Source of the DNA: Norana najaformis
Lineage: Eukaryota; Annelida; Clitellata; Crassiclitellata; Hormogastridae
Direction: 5' to 3'
Assembly (NCBI GenBank): GCA_964023275.1
Contig: OZ029927.1
Span: 13,151,722 to 13,215,721 of the forward strand
DNA length: 64,000 nucleotides
A model generated the notes under the pieces. It searched no databases and was not told where the DNA came from. It saw only the letters and a program-made list of their open reading frames with translations. The position numbers and the translations under genes were made by a program. Below are positions 35,057 through 46,850 of this stretch, one piece after another (the stretch's first letter is position 1; each line of letters begins with the position of its first letter).

Positions 35057-38000
35057 ATGTCGAGACATGTTACTGTTGGCATTGACATAGGGACGACGTC
35101 TGTAAAGGTTGCAGTGGTTGATCAGAACGCGAAGGAAAAGTTGGGGGCGTGGTCTCTAGACACTGAAGCTACAGCACCTAGCATCAAGCCTGGGATAAAT
35201 TCTAGCGAACAGGATCCCGCAAGGATCCTGGGCACCCTTCAGAAATGCTTGCTTAAGGTTCCGATAGAACTTCGAGCCAGTGTAAAATCTGTCGGGGTGT
35301 CGGGCCAGATGCATGGCGTGGTGCTGTGGAAGAGCGGAGCAGGATGGCAAGAGAACGATAAAGGTCAATTTAGCGTTGGAAGCCGTTTAAGTCGGCTCTA
35401 CACTTGGCAGGATGGTCGCTGTACTCCTGATTTCCTCGCATCTCTGCCAAGGCCACATTCTCATCTGCGTGTGGCCAGTGGATTTGGCTGTGCCACCCTC
35501 TTTTGGTTGTGTCGCCATGAACCGGAGTCACTGGAGGGTTACAACTGTGCCGGAACCATACAGGACTATGTCGTTGCAATGCTGTGCAACTTGGAAAAAC
35601 CGATAATGTCAACTCACAATGCTGCCAGCTGGGGTTATTTCGATATGAAAGAGAATGCCTGGAATGCAAAATTGTACACTCACCTTCGTATTATTATAAA
35701 TTTTGTATGTTCGCTGAATATTTGCCATAAGTATAGGTACCATTCTTTCTTGTGCATTGGACCATCCTTCTGGAGCATTCTTCCACAAAAAATACATTTA
35801 TTTTTCCACCATGGGCAGTTCAAGAAACATATTCAAACTGTCTAAAGTTGCATCTTTTGCTTTGTTAGATCTCCATATTTAGCACCCTTGTGAGGTTCTT
35901 TAAAGGCGCTATATAAATTACCTGGTACATACATTCAGTGGTACTGTGAATTAAAATGCATAATGCCAACTGAGCATTCTTGAATTTCGTAGTAGTGCTT
36001 ATGTCTGCAACTCTGTAACAGAACAGACATTCATGAAGAGGCCTTTTGCTGGACAGACTGCTATTAAATAAGTTTCTGATATGCATTATGGTGTCACTGT
36101 AAGTGATGTAATGTACTGTAATTTAGTTGTTTCTTTGTGCTGCACAAGTAATGTCTTCTAAAAAAGTAGTGTCTTTAAAAAAGTAGTGTGAGAAAATGTA
36201 AACTAATGTGGCCAGAGCTGTCACGAACATTACCGTCTGGTAATAAAAGACATCCAATGTGGCAGACAATTAGCCACTTGTTTGGCTGCCATAAAAGCCG
36301 GTGCTTTTCTGCTGTATGCAATAGCTGGTGTGCCTTTTCAACAGACAAGACGAAGAGAACATACGAGTGTGACAGACTGCTGCCACATATTTTTGCAAGA
36401 CTTTATTTTTAGGGTGCACAAAAAAAGACGGTTGACTGAGTTTTGTTGTTTGTTCAGGCTTTCTGATGCAGATTTTCCAGTTCACCTTCTTCCACCTGTC
36501 ACTCATCCGAGAAATGTTGCCGGTCAGTTGTCACACACGTGGTATGCTATCCCAGAGGGCGCTGTTGTTGGGGTTGCCATGGGAGACCTGCAATGTTCCA
36601 TTTTTTCAACACTGTACACATCGCCATACAGTGCAGGTTAACAGTTTATGTTTTAACTTAACGTGCAGGGCTTTGTGCAAGTTTTGTGCAGATCTATTCT
36701 CTGATTCTTTTGGTGGACTTGAATGTGTACTCTTGTTGTAAGACAAGTGCTGTGAGTCTGCCAGATGTTCATGTGCGTTGAACACAGTAAAAATACCGTG
36801 AGATAAATTTTACTAGGTGCTTGAATGTTTATTTTTATGTGGCCTATAATAAAGGGTTGGGTATGATCTACTCTTGAGTAAACATTAGACATCATTTCCG
36901 GATACCACTGTAGCATGTCCATATTTGATATTTTAATTGCATTGAACATTCATCACTGATTAACTCAAAAAAGATGCATCATAAGTAAGTAATGAGCGCC
37001 ATTGAGAAACTGATACATTACATTGTAGTCTTCACATTACATTGTAGTCTTCTTCATTTGTATCTGCCAGTTACGATTAACTGTGTATTTCTTTATTTTT
37101 AAATTTTATGACATGTTTGATATTTTAGTTGTGAACATCAGCACTGCTGCTCAGGTGTGCTTCCTTCTGCCTTACAGTTTCGATCAAATACAGAATGTAG
37201 ATGAAAACAAAGAAAATGCAGCAGAAACCGTGGAATATTTCCCATATTTCGATGGGCAGTATCTTGCTGTTTCTGCAAGTTTGAATGGAGGAAATGTTTT
37301 AGCGGCATTTGTGGAAACGTTGCGGCAGTGGTCAGCAACTTTGGGTCAGTACCATTCACCTCAGTTATTTTATGCCTTACGTAAGGAATGGTAAATTGTC
37401 CTCTTGTAACGAGTATGTGCTGATGAGACTGTGAAAACTGCAGACAACTCAGAATATCTGTCACCTGTCTGCTTCTCCAGGTTTCATTTCTGCCACAAGC
37501 TTTTTCACCTCTACCACAAGCTAAGTCTTGTCCATCTGCTACCACAAGAACAAAAACTTGTGCAAAGTGAACAGTATTTTAAAATTTGGGTTATTAGATG
37601 AATACCACAAGCTTTTGATGCTGACATTTTGCCAAACCATTTTATCATTACACCTCATACCTCAGTATGTCTTTGCCTTCTTCAGTCCCTGGAGCTGCCT
37701 CTATGTAAGGGAAATTGAAATGATTATTTTAATGTAATAAGTAAGTAATGCGTTTACTAAGACGCCATTTGTCCATTGATTGAGCAAAGAATCGTAGGTG
37801 GAATACACCATCCCTCTCTTTGCTTTTAAGATATGTGAGTAGAGCAAAATTTATGACTGCCCGAGTTTACCTGGCTGAGTAAAGTTATCTCATTTTCGTG
37901 ATAAGATGTCTCTGGAATGTTGTTAATTTGTTCTATTTTAGGATTTGATGTTTCTGCTGAACATGTTTGGAACTGTATTTCCACTAAATCGCAGGAAACT

Positions 38001-38354
38001 TCCCCAGCTGCCAATCTACCGATTGTTTTTCCAACTATTTTTGGAGAACGACATGAACCCGATGCCCAGGGTACCATGACCAACATCACTGCGTTTAACG
38101 TGTCGCTTCATTCCATCTACCGTGCTCTGTGCAAAGGCATTGCTAACAACCTCGTCAAAATGATGCCGCCAGAAAGACTAAAAGATGCTCACGTCACAAG
38201 AATACTAGGCAGTGGCGGTGCTCTAGTCAGAAACAAGTGCCTCCAGGAAGATCTATATGAGCTATATAAATTACCAATAGAAGTGGTAGAATGTGGAGGG
38301 CATGATTCCGCATTTGGGGCTGCATTGGCAGTAGGGCAGTTTTTTTCTGTCTGA
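35057..38354 (+). CDS. SHPK: Sedoheptulokinase
   Basis: FGGY-family cytosolic kinase that phosphorylates sedoheptulose to sedoheptulose-7-phosphate, feeding the non-oxidative pentose phosphate pathway. Exons: 35057-35673, 36458-36636, 37129-37344, 37942-38354, with phases 2, 1, 1 matching at every join. 474 residues; human SHPK is 478. N-terminal ATP-site motif GIDIGTTSVKVAVV, SGQMHGVVLW, TWQDGRC, GFGCATLFWL, NAASWGYF, GVAMGDLQCS (its Asp, about residue 248, aligns with the FGGY catalytic base), NISTAAQV, YFPYFDGQYL, ASLNGGNVLAAFV, TIFGERHEPD, ILGSGGALVRN and AFGAALAV. The donor after exon 1 (GTACACTC) and that after exon 3 (GTCAGT) are weak, but the joins restore the family sequence without gaps. 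Introns 35674-36457, 36637-37128 and 37345-37941 show no other gene apart from a LINE-end scrap. Confidence 0.95.
35815..35925 (+). repeat. LINE 3' terminal scrap in SHPK intron 1
   Basis: TTCAAGAAACATATTCAAAC (a FKKHIQT frame, the FK-LKTHLF block of CR1/L2-like proteins) and a terminal AAGGCGCTATATAAATTACC. Confidence 0.6.
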
Positions 38355-39966
38355 ACCTGAACTGTCAAGGCAAGGATTACATTATTCAGTCTGAGCATGC
38401 ATTCACATGGAATTCAATATCACCTTTGCCGATGGTTGAATAGTCGACGATGTAACAAAATGATATCTGAATCCAATTTATGTTTAAAGCACAAAAGCTA
38501 TTTTGTATGAAGAAAACCAAATATAAGTCTTGTTAATGGATTACTGAACTGAATTCTTTTTAACACCAAATATCATAAACAACACAAATACAAAACAGAC
38601 TCCACATTTGGCCCTTTAACCTCGAAGTCTAGAAATCAGGGTTTAAAAGTCTAACCCTTTACAGCATATCTTTTATTAAAACTAAATTACGTTTTTCAAA
38701 TATATCAAATATTTTTCAAACTATAAGCAACAAACACAGAAGTTTAAAAAATTTTTAAGTGCAAACATTCATTCTCCAAGTCAAAACGATGCCTTGTTCG
38801 AAATCTTTAGTGCAGGTCATTGTCGGTGGTAAAATCTGTCAAAAAGGTTTCTACCAAATGACTCAAAGACCAGCAGAATGGGTTAAGCTAAGACGCTCAG
38901 TTTCATGTCCATTGGCTGTCTCAGTATCGTTGACAGCAATGATTTAGCCGCTTCGGACAGCACAGAGTTATAGTAAAAGCTACATTTCTTCAGTGTGGCA
39001 GAAAACTGGTGGAACCATCTTGCTCACTTTCAGAAGACGAACTTGTTAAATGCAGCACGCACCAACCAACGGTCAACGTCTGTTGTCATCAAACTACTAA
39101 AATTGATTGCTGTGGGCCTGAACCAAATAGCACAAACCTGCTGAACTGTCCTACCTAATGTAATCTAACGACTTCTATACTGCTGATTTCGAGTGAAACC
39201 GTAGTCAGTCATAACCCGTTGGAGAAACCCAATGAAAATACGATAGGACAGAGAAACCAGAAGTCAGGCTAAGATAAAAGACAGGCGATAACTTAATCTT
39301 CGGTTCCATGCAAAGCCTCCTTTTTTATGAATGGTTACACGACACATTACACCAACTAAACAAAGATAAATATTTTCTTAAGCACAAGAAATATGTTCAG
39401 CATGAAAAGTCAACACCAGTAATTCACGCAGAACTCTACACAACTGCAAAATCAGTAGCATCATAAGTCGTTCTGTACCAAAAATTAGTACTACGATAGC
39501 ACAGGTACTTAAGTATCAAAATACAGGGACAGATATGCACACTTAGTGAAATAAGCACCAGTATCCAGCAAAACAACAAACATATGCATACTAGCAGATT
39601 ACAACATCAGTTTTACACATGGTTTACAGCAGGACCATCTATTCCTTAAACATGGATTAAATAGTTCACTTTCTTATCTAATCTACAAGTTCTGCAGCTA
39701 ATACAGAAATACACAGGCCGACTATGATGGTCGTTGCTAACAAAAATTGATAGGCATATTTGAATATGAGGTCATAACAGTAGAAGTTCAGCAGAGCGTT
39801 CCACAAGAACAGAATAACAATCGTCATGTTTCATTCAGATGGGTGTAAAAGTTCGGGTCCTCCTTATAAGCAGTGGCCGGGAGAATAGATAAATAACCCT
39901 TGCCTGGGGAGACGCCTTCATGGCTTCAGCGAGTGGCCGGATTTTAACAATTTCGATGAAGCAGTG
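38355..39966. other. Intergenic region between convergent SHPK and GST genes
   Basis: Convergent 3' ends; AT-rich, no coding exon seen. A decayed motif TAATCTAACGACTTCTATAC at about 39161 resembles the terminus (CTATAGAAGTC reversed) of a dispersed LINE end. Confidence 0.6.
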
Positions 39967-42906
39967 TCATGTATCAAAACTTCCACACTGATAGACACTG
40001 CCACGAAGACCTTTTGGTTCAGACACCATGACATGAATGTCGTGAAAGTGTGGATGAAGCCGCTTTTCGACACACGTCAGCCACTCTGCTAGTTTCGGAT
40101 GCGAGGCCTGGATGCTGTGTCCGGCACAGACTGCTTGCATGAGCTCACAGGCGACCAGGACGTCGGCAATGGTTATCTCGAGGCCGCAGACGAAGGCAGA
40201 ATCTTTCAAGAAAACCTGCTCCATCTTGTCCAAACCACGTTCCAATTCTAACTGGAAGCGTCGGAGTCTCTCCAGATCAACTGGAATGTTTTTAATTCTT
40301 GGCTCCAGAATCTGTGCAAATGAATTACAACAATTATCGTAACTGGGCACTGTAATTTATTTTTTTAATTTCACATTTCTTGTAATTTTTGTATAAAGAA
40401 ATTTTATGTTTATTGATATAGCATTTTTCATAATTTTATATTTCTTGTAAGTTTTGTAGAAAGAAAGCATATCTAGAACCACAGATTCTGCTCAGTAAAG
40501 TCTGTGTTGGCCTTTAGATCTTGACTAAATACTCCTCTTCTCCTGGGCTCATTTTCTTCACGGCTGATTGTCTTTTCCAGTTTTCTCTAGTCTGTGACTG
40601 GACTCACCCTGGAAATTGGACATTTGCTTAGCACAGACCATCGACTGATGTCTTTGGCATTATTACAGTGGTGCTATAGAGGTCTTAGATTATCTCTTGG
40701 CATATCGATATATTAACTACAATTACTGAATTTTGTCATTATTGTAACATATTTTCTTAATTCTAAATAAATTAGTATTTATTTTATTTTCCTTAGAAAG
40801 TACCACTATCTAATGATAGGGCATCAAAAAGGGATGAGCAGTTTTGCATTTAAGACTTGCTCAACATCGCCAATCAACGACTATCTGAAGCAGCGCCCAC
40901 CTGACTCAGCATTCTCAGTTGGTGACCCATCCAAGTACTAGGTTGGCTCAAAAATGCTTATTTCATCACCAGAACCAGTTTTCTTTAGCCGCAAAGACTT
41001 GCTGCAAAATGGAATTGGCTTTTTAACCTCAGGACTTTGTGCCTAGTTTTACAGCTATTGCATGACTGTTTGAAGCATGAATATTCATGTTGCTCCAGTT
41101 ACATAATTAACTTACTTCGTGATGATAGACTCCATTTGCACATGCATGAATATTCATGTTGCTCCAGTTACATAATTAACTTACTTGGTGATGATAGACT
41201 CCATATGCACATGCATGAATATTCAAATTGCTCCATGTACAGAATTCATCTACACGGGCACGCAGCTGAATTTCTGCGGGATACCAGTGTTCAGCAACAC
41301 TGTATCGACCACACAGATATTTGAGGATTGCGTCTCTGAAAAATAAAGTAGCACCTGAATTAACCAGCAAAAATCATGAACTCAGACGTTCTACAAATTC
41401 TCTATTCTATGGACATTTACTTCAAACAGTGATACATAAAGCAGACACACAGCGATCAAAATCAAAACTACTTAACAAAATTACCATTCTCAAAATCCAA
41501 CAGATAAACATTCATGATGAACTGTGCTAAAATATAATAATAGTATAAAAACAGAACAAAAGCTACCAAACAACAAAATTGAAAGAAATTCAACCATGCA
41601 TCAACATAAATAGTTAAAATTATTCACTCAGATTAGCAGTCTGAGCAAAATTCTATTCAAAATTTGATCATGAGGACATGATAGAAGTATAGCTTTTACA
41701 ATTGGTTTTAATAAAATTAATTTCCAGCTCAAGTTGTTCTGCTTTTTGTCAGCCTCCTCACATACACACAGTCTGCGTATAACTAATAACAAAGCAGTTC
41801 ATTTACTTCTAAATGCCACCAAGTTAGTGATCAGAACTTTCATCATATGTGAAATTCAATTAAACCTTCGGTATTATTATTCACTACATACCTGCACGAA
41901 GTGATTCGGCCTACGATGTTCTTCTCATGTCCTGGAATTTTTCAAAGTACCATCTTAGACATTACCACACATAAAAATAAGAAAATGAAGCCACGCAGAT
42001 GGAAAATAAATCCTTAACCCATAATCATGCAGCAATAAACTCACAGATTTCTGCATGCATGCTATGTACAGAGACAGAACTGCTTATGCTATTTATTATA
42101 TCACAAATAAAACAGATTTAAAGTAAAGAACGGATTGAAATTTGGTCTCAGCAACCACTATAGGGCAGAACCAAGGATGACATTAACTTTATGAACTTGC
42201 CCCTCAGTCAGAACAAAGCCATCATCATCAATCGCTGGAACAACATGAAGCAGATTAACCCGACTCTGTTCCTCGATCACTGATCCTTAAAACAAAGACA
42301 AAAACTATTTATAAGACATCTAGGAACAGGAATCCTTGGAAAATTATGGTTAGGCTTGTCATGATTTTGGCCACTCCAACATTTTTCATCAATTAACACC
42401 ATGAATTAATCAAGGCTAAACTTCCAGAATTGACATATTCACAATTTAATGACAAACACAAAAACTATTTAACAAATAATTATAATTCACTGGCTTCTAT
42501 GGCGTCACCACAGTATCATCGATTGCATTAATACCCACACTAACTGCAAGCAGGCCAAACATATCAGAATCCCCTAATCATTAAATGACCTAACGTTTTA
42601 TGAGAAGTGTAGATGATGCTTTCGTCTCACTTAAATGGATGCAAGTGTGCAATTCTAGATTCTGTGACGACCCCTAATTTTCTAGACCGACTTTCGCCCG
42701 TTGTATCATCACACGCCCCATATCCCACTGCGCAAATTCAAATCTTGGATCAGCCCCCCGAGATGATACGAGAAAATGGCTTAAGGACCTTTTCGCTGCA
42801 TCGCCCGTCTCTCCGAGTATGCAATTTTATTAACTTTCAGGAATACCGCAACCGCCCGGCACGACTGGGACATAAGATCGCCATAAAACGTAAGCACCGT
42901 CGCCAT
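39967..42906 (-). CDS. GSTT: Theta-class glutathione S-transferase
   Basis: Cytosolic detoxification enzyme conjugating glutathione to electrophiles. Exons, 5' to 3': 42906-42789, 42285-42201, 41335-41185, 40311-39967, phases 1, 2, 0 matching; 232 residues against 240 in human GSTT1. The N-terminus TVLTFYGDLMSQSCRAVAVF carries the theta-type catalytic serine (Ser13 in MSQSCR). VNLLHVVPAIDDDGFVLTE joined to GDAILKYLCGRYSVAEHWYP matches human GSTT1 without a gap. The C-terminal domain has LRARVDEF, FLKDSAFVCGLEITIADVLV, CELMQAVCAG and HPKLAEW. The join between exons 2 and 3 requires a GC donor (GGGCAAGT at 42200 downward). Exon 3 ends inside a 69-bp tandem duplication that also copies its splice donor. 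The human C-terminal tail is shortened. Introns hold SINE and LINE scraps; 41340-42200 shows nothing else. Confidence 0.93.
40500..40700 (+). repeat. LINE 3' end fragment in GST intron 3
   Basis: A decayed frame is followed by CCATCGACTGATGTC and a terminal GGTGCTATAGAGGTCTTAGA, the same end as at 53890-54150. Confidence 0.5.
40790..40965 (-). mobile_element. 5S rRNA-headed SINE (SINE3-like)
   Basis: Reversed, 40921-40949 reads CCTAGTACTTGGATGGGTCA, the internal segment of 5S rRNA. The 3' part (GAGCAAGTCTTAAATG, GATGCCCTATCATTAGATAG) is the same body and tail as the tRNA-headed SINEs in the SPNS introns. Confidence 0.65.
41076..41240. repeat. 69-bp tandem duplication across the GST exon 3 donor
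   Basis: Units 41076-41144 and 41145-41213 are almost identical; a partial, more diverged third starts at 41214 in coding sequence. Each full unit carries ACTTAC, the reversed splice donor GTAAGT. Confidence 0.9.
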
Positions 42907-43099
42907 TTTGCTCGATTCTGCGATGGTGCCACAGTCTGGTGCCACAAAGTCTGGTGCCAAACTGCAGTGATGCTAAAGCCTACCGTGTGTGCAACCTCGC
43001 GTCAAAATAAGTAAGTAGGCAATATTTATAGCAAAAGGAAATAACATTCATCGGAGTTCGCTAATGTTCTAAAATGTTCTTCCCATTGAGCTGCTATCA

Positions 43100-43310
43100 G
43101 TATGAATCTCGGGTTAACACGGTCTGTACCACGGCCTTCTTATTTAGATGGCCGTTTTCGTACACGGGAGATTGAAATGGCGCGACACCCATTTAAACGG
43201 GCAGTGGTTGCGAAGGATCTCACTCGAAAAATTTATGGAAAAATGAGCAGGGTCGAGGTCATACGGTCCATATAGAAAAACATGTACTGTTACATTTTAT
43301 AGAAACACAT
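43100..43310 (+). repeat. Family C copy
   Basis: CATTTAAACGGGCAGTGGTT, GCGAAGGATCTCACTCG, then AAAAATGAGCAGGGTCGAGG and ATAGAAAAACATGTACTG. Confidence 0.7.
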
Positions 43311-43692
43311 GTAGGCCTACATTTCCATTTCCATATCAATAGTAGCAGAAAAGTGAATAGGAACAATATATATAGTTAAGTTTATTATAAAACTGATAAA
43401 GTAATTATCAGCGCGACTCCTATTCTTTTTATAAATAAACATGAGGTAAATCGAGGACTCATAGAAATACGAAGGTTCGTTTTCTTATCTCAACATCGAT
43501 TTCGTTGCAAATAAATGCGCTACATTTACAGTTATTCCCTACGGCCCCACGCCCATGATCGTATTATTCTTCCTGCTGACAATTTAACGCGTAAATGTTT
43601 CATTGTTAGGATGTTGTATGAATATTCAGTTTTCTTGTGTTCTTAAATACTTGTAAACCGATGTGCGATTAGCTATTGGTTAATAAAGAATA

Positions 43693-43694
<2 letters not shown>

Positions 43695-43740
<46 letters not shown>

Positions 43741-43741
43741 T
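43695..43741. repeat. TACT tetranucleotide microsatellite
   Basis: About eleven units of CTTA. Confidence 0.95.
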
Positions 43742-43940
43742 ACGTTAAAACTGATCTACGTATGAACTCTATGTTAGGAAGTTCACCGTGGCTGTTTCCT
43801 ACATCGTCCTTTTGTGGTCTTATAGCAAAGCCAAAGCATGGTAGGTGGATCTAATTCCTCAATCCCGAGAACTTAAAATTCAAAATATCATTTTCATAGT
43901 CTTGAATTGTCATCGTAGTCGAACTCTTTGCAGAGAAGCA

Positions 43941-46227
43941 ATGGTAGGACTTATATACAAGAACAGAATGAGAATTTGTGTTTTTGGTCGAACGATTTGT
44001 TCTCACACATGGATTGCAGTGTAAGATGGCGGCGTTTCAGGAGATTCCATTAAATGAATTTACATCTCACATTTTCTAATTTCTTAGGCATTGAGTTGTT
44101 CTAAAATGCGCCATTCACGGCATTCTCCCGTTTTAATGTGCCTGTAAAATCACTAATTATGCGAAAGTTGCTTATCTAATAGACGACTGAGCATTGCTTA
44201 AAAATAGCACATGGCCCGAGAAAATTGCGACAGTGAGTATTAACTGAGATAAACATGTAAATGATTGAAGTGAATGGTAGGTTGAATGAATGAATGCTAA
44301 ATTTGTAAAGTTGGGTTAAGGAAACGCAACAAAATAATTTTTGTTAGAAATCTAAGCAGCAATTCAATAAAATGTGCTAGTAAATGCTGAGATTCTAGTT
44401 CAGCAATTCAATACAATGTGCTAGTAAATGCTGAGATTCTAGTTAAGGTAAAATTGGACTTTAGGTCGCCTGCGAACGATCTCTTATAAAACAATATGGC
44501 CTCCCCAGATGCGAGAGAATAAAGCTCTGCGACAATCACAGAAGAATTTGGTCATTTTAATTGGAAAAACTGCAGAAGTAATTATGCAGTGTAAACTATA
44601 CCAAGTATAGCTTGTTAAATTTGTGTTGTTCTTATTCTGTTTGTAAATTGCTTTTTAACAGCCACCAAAACAGCAAGCTGCAAAGTCTAAGTCATCGGCT
44701 GCTCCGCCGAAGAAGAAGGAGGGAGGCTCAGGAGGAAAAGCAAAGAAGAAGGTTTGTGTTAATAAAGCTGGAAAATGATTAATATTCCATTTTTTGTTAA
44801 TTCTTGCATTCCTATTAATTACTGATTTCAATGAATATTGATATTAAGAGATTAATGTGCCAAGCATAAAAACTTGAATCAGTTAGCAATACTGGTTGCA
44901 TTGTGCAAATTACCAGATCAAGAAGGACGAGTCATGTGAGACATTTTTGTGGCCTGCCACAAAATTGCTTTATGTTGTTGCTGTTCAGGTATTTTGTGCT
45001 TTTTAGATTTCCATGCGCTTTTGTGGGATATGAAAACTTAGTTATAAGTTATCCCTTGGATTTGATTCATGGTATTAGCACAAGATGATTTTACATTTAA
45101 TTTTCTCTAGTTTAAGTCTACCAGCATACAAGTTTTTTTCAATGTCTTTTGGCATAGAAATAAAACTAATAAGTAACATGATTGGGCTGTGTTTGACTTA
45201 AACCGCTAATACAGAAATAAAGTTGATCAGCGCTCAGTTATGTTTTAGTAATCTGAATTTATTCCTTTGCAGAAGTGGTCTAAGGGAAAAGTCCGCGATA
45301 AGTTGGACAACATGGTCCTCTTCGACAAGGCTACGTATGAGAAGCTTTACAAAGAGGTCCCCAGTTACAAGCTGATCACGCCATCAGTTGTGTCAGAACG
45401 TCTTAAAGTCCGTGGGTCTTTGGCTAGAGCTGCTTTGAAGGAACTTCATCAGAAAGGTACAGTGGAAAACACTTAAAACATTTAACATGGAATGTTGGTT
45501 AATTGGAATAGCAGGTTTAGTCTGTGCCAGCATCAATGGTTTTTGATGTAAATCGTTCGTTTATCACCGATAACGTGAAAATATCACTTAACGAAAACAT
45601 TTGTGAGTCCCGCAGAAGAAAATTCAATACAGAACCTTGGATAACACGAGATGTTGATTTATTTTCAACATCTGGCTTCTCTCATCCAGTGTGAAATGGT
45701 TGTCTGTATTTTGTTTCTAGTTGCTTTTGCTGACCTGTGTTCATCCGGCAACTGAGATATGTTTATTACACAGCTTTGACATTTTGGCAGATTTACCGTG
45801 ACCAACTACAATAATTAATGAATTAATTTGAGCAATAATTAATGAATGTAGGAATGTTGATTAAAATTACGTTAAATTTAGTTTCACGACTCTATCTGCA
45901 CTTTTCTATAATCTGACTGTCGAAGTTATTTAATAGAAAAATCTGAGCAAAACCATTTCAGACTGTATTTTCATGTATGTTGCAGTTACCATGAAAACTT
46001 AGTCCTTGGTTTTTGAGTGGAATTATGGAACTATGGCTTTTAAACACTGTTTGTTCGTGGAAAAAACATTGGTTAATGAAAATATGCTACAAAGCAGCAA
46101 ATTTACACTGAGCAAGGATAGTACCTAACTTCAATCATGCGTTTTAGGTTTGATCCGATTGGTGGAGAGCCATCATGCTCAACTCATCTACACCCGCGCG
46201 ACAAAGGCTGGAGCCGAGGCCGATTAA
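43941..46227 (+). CDS. RPS25: Ribosomal protein S25 (eS25)
   Basis: Small-subunit ribosomal protein of the head region, known to support IRES-driven initiation. Certain exons: 44662-44751 ([16 protein letters not shown], Lys-rich), 45273-45456 ([40 protein letters not shown]), 46148-46227 ([16 protein letters not shown], ending KAGAEAD). All phases join. The coding sequence starts with Pro codons right after an acceptor, so the initiator ATG must be alone in an upstream exon. My best candidate is 43941-43943, in CTCTTTGCAGAGAAGCAATG followed by GTAGGA, which resembles a short 5'-TOP leader; ATG-GTAGGT at 44274 is the alternative. Total 118 residues, human 125. The core is strongly conserved. 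Introns were searched by eye for a C/D snoRNA without success. Confidence 0.93.
44357..44444. repeat. 44-bp tandem duplication in RPS25 intron 1
   Basis: Two units beginning CAGCAATTCAATA with a single difference (AAAATG / ACAATG). Confidence 0.95.
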
Positions 46228-46689
46228 TTGGTTCAGAACTGTTTAAGGACACAGAAATTTCTTTTAAACATTTGCAAATGTTTGTGATGTGTTTTAGAGG
46301 AAAAAGATAGACATTCTGTCACAATCTGTTCAGTTTTCTATTTCATTTAAAGTAAAACACAAGATTTGCTAAAATATCTAGGGTAATTTTTGCTTTGAAT
46401 TTTGTTCAGCTGCAAAAACTTGAAGTTTAGGATCCAAAGGTCATGCAAATTTAGTGGTTTAATTGGCCTTAGAAACCTGTAAATAAGTCATGTTTCCCAT
46501 TTCTGGTTGCCTTGCAATGTTAACTGCTTACGTTTTTTCTTCCTTTTATCCCGTATTTCCATTTTCCGGAAATAAATATGTTAGTTTTAGATGGTTTCCT
46601 CTAGTTTGCCTGAGATGGAGAGCATGTCAAATTTTTACAGTAGTAGATGGTCTAGAGGTACAAGTTGAAAATCGATCCTTCAAGTTTCC

Positions 46690-46850
46690 TTGATGTGTAA
46701 ATGTACAGTATAGGTTCTTCTCTATAGCGACATTGCTCATTTTTCAGTGAATTTATCAGATGGAATCCTTCACCAGCTGCCAGTTTGAATAAGTACCATG
46801 CCATTTAAAGTTCCCTTGTACATACCTTGCTAGCGTGAGATTCAAATCTC
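46690..46850 (-). repeat. Family C copy
   Basis: Reversed: GTACAAGGGAACTTTAAATG, AAATTCACTGAAAAATGAGC, CGCTATAGAGAAGAACC and a GTACATTTACAC tail. Confidence 0.65.

Larger units (their letters stand above)
42907..43940. other. Divergent intergenic region GST / RPS25
   Basis: About 1 kb between outward-facing starts, expected to hold both promoters. Contains a family C copy (43100-43310) and a TACT array (about 43695-43741). Confidence 0.55.

Noticed and set aside
41892-41931. 40-bp exon-like segment in GST intron 2 with good acceptor and donor (minus strand)
   Set aside because: No preceding exon end gives the needed phase, and skipping it yields a gap-free GSTT1 match. It could be a rare alternative exon.
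42613-43014. 133-residue plus-strand frame
   Set aside because: Antisense shadow of GST exon 1 and its surroundings.
45457-46147. snoRNA inside an RPS25 intron
   Set aside because: Ribosomal protein introns often carry snoRNAs, but I found no matching C and D boxes with a closing stem.
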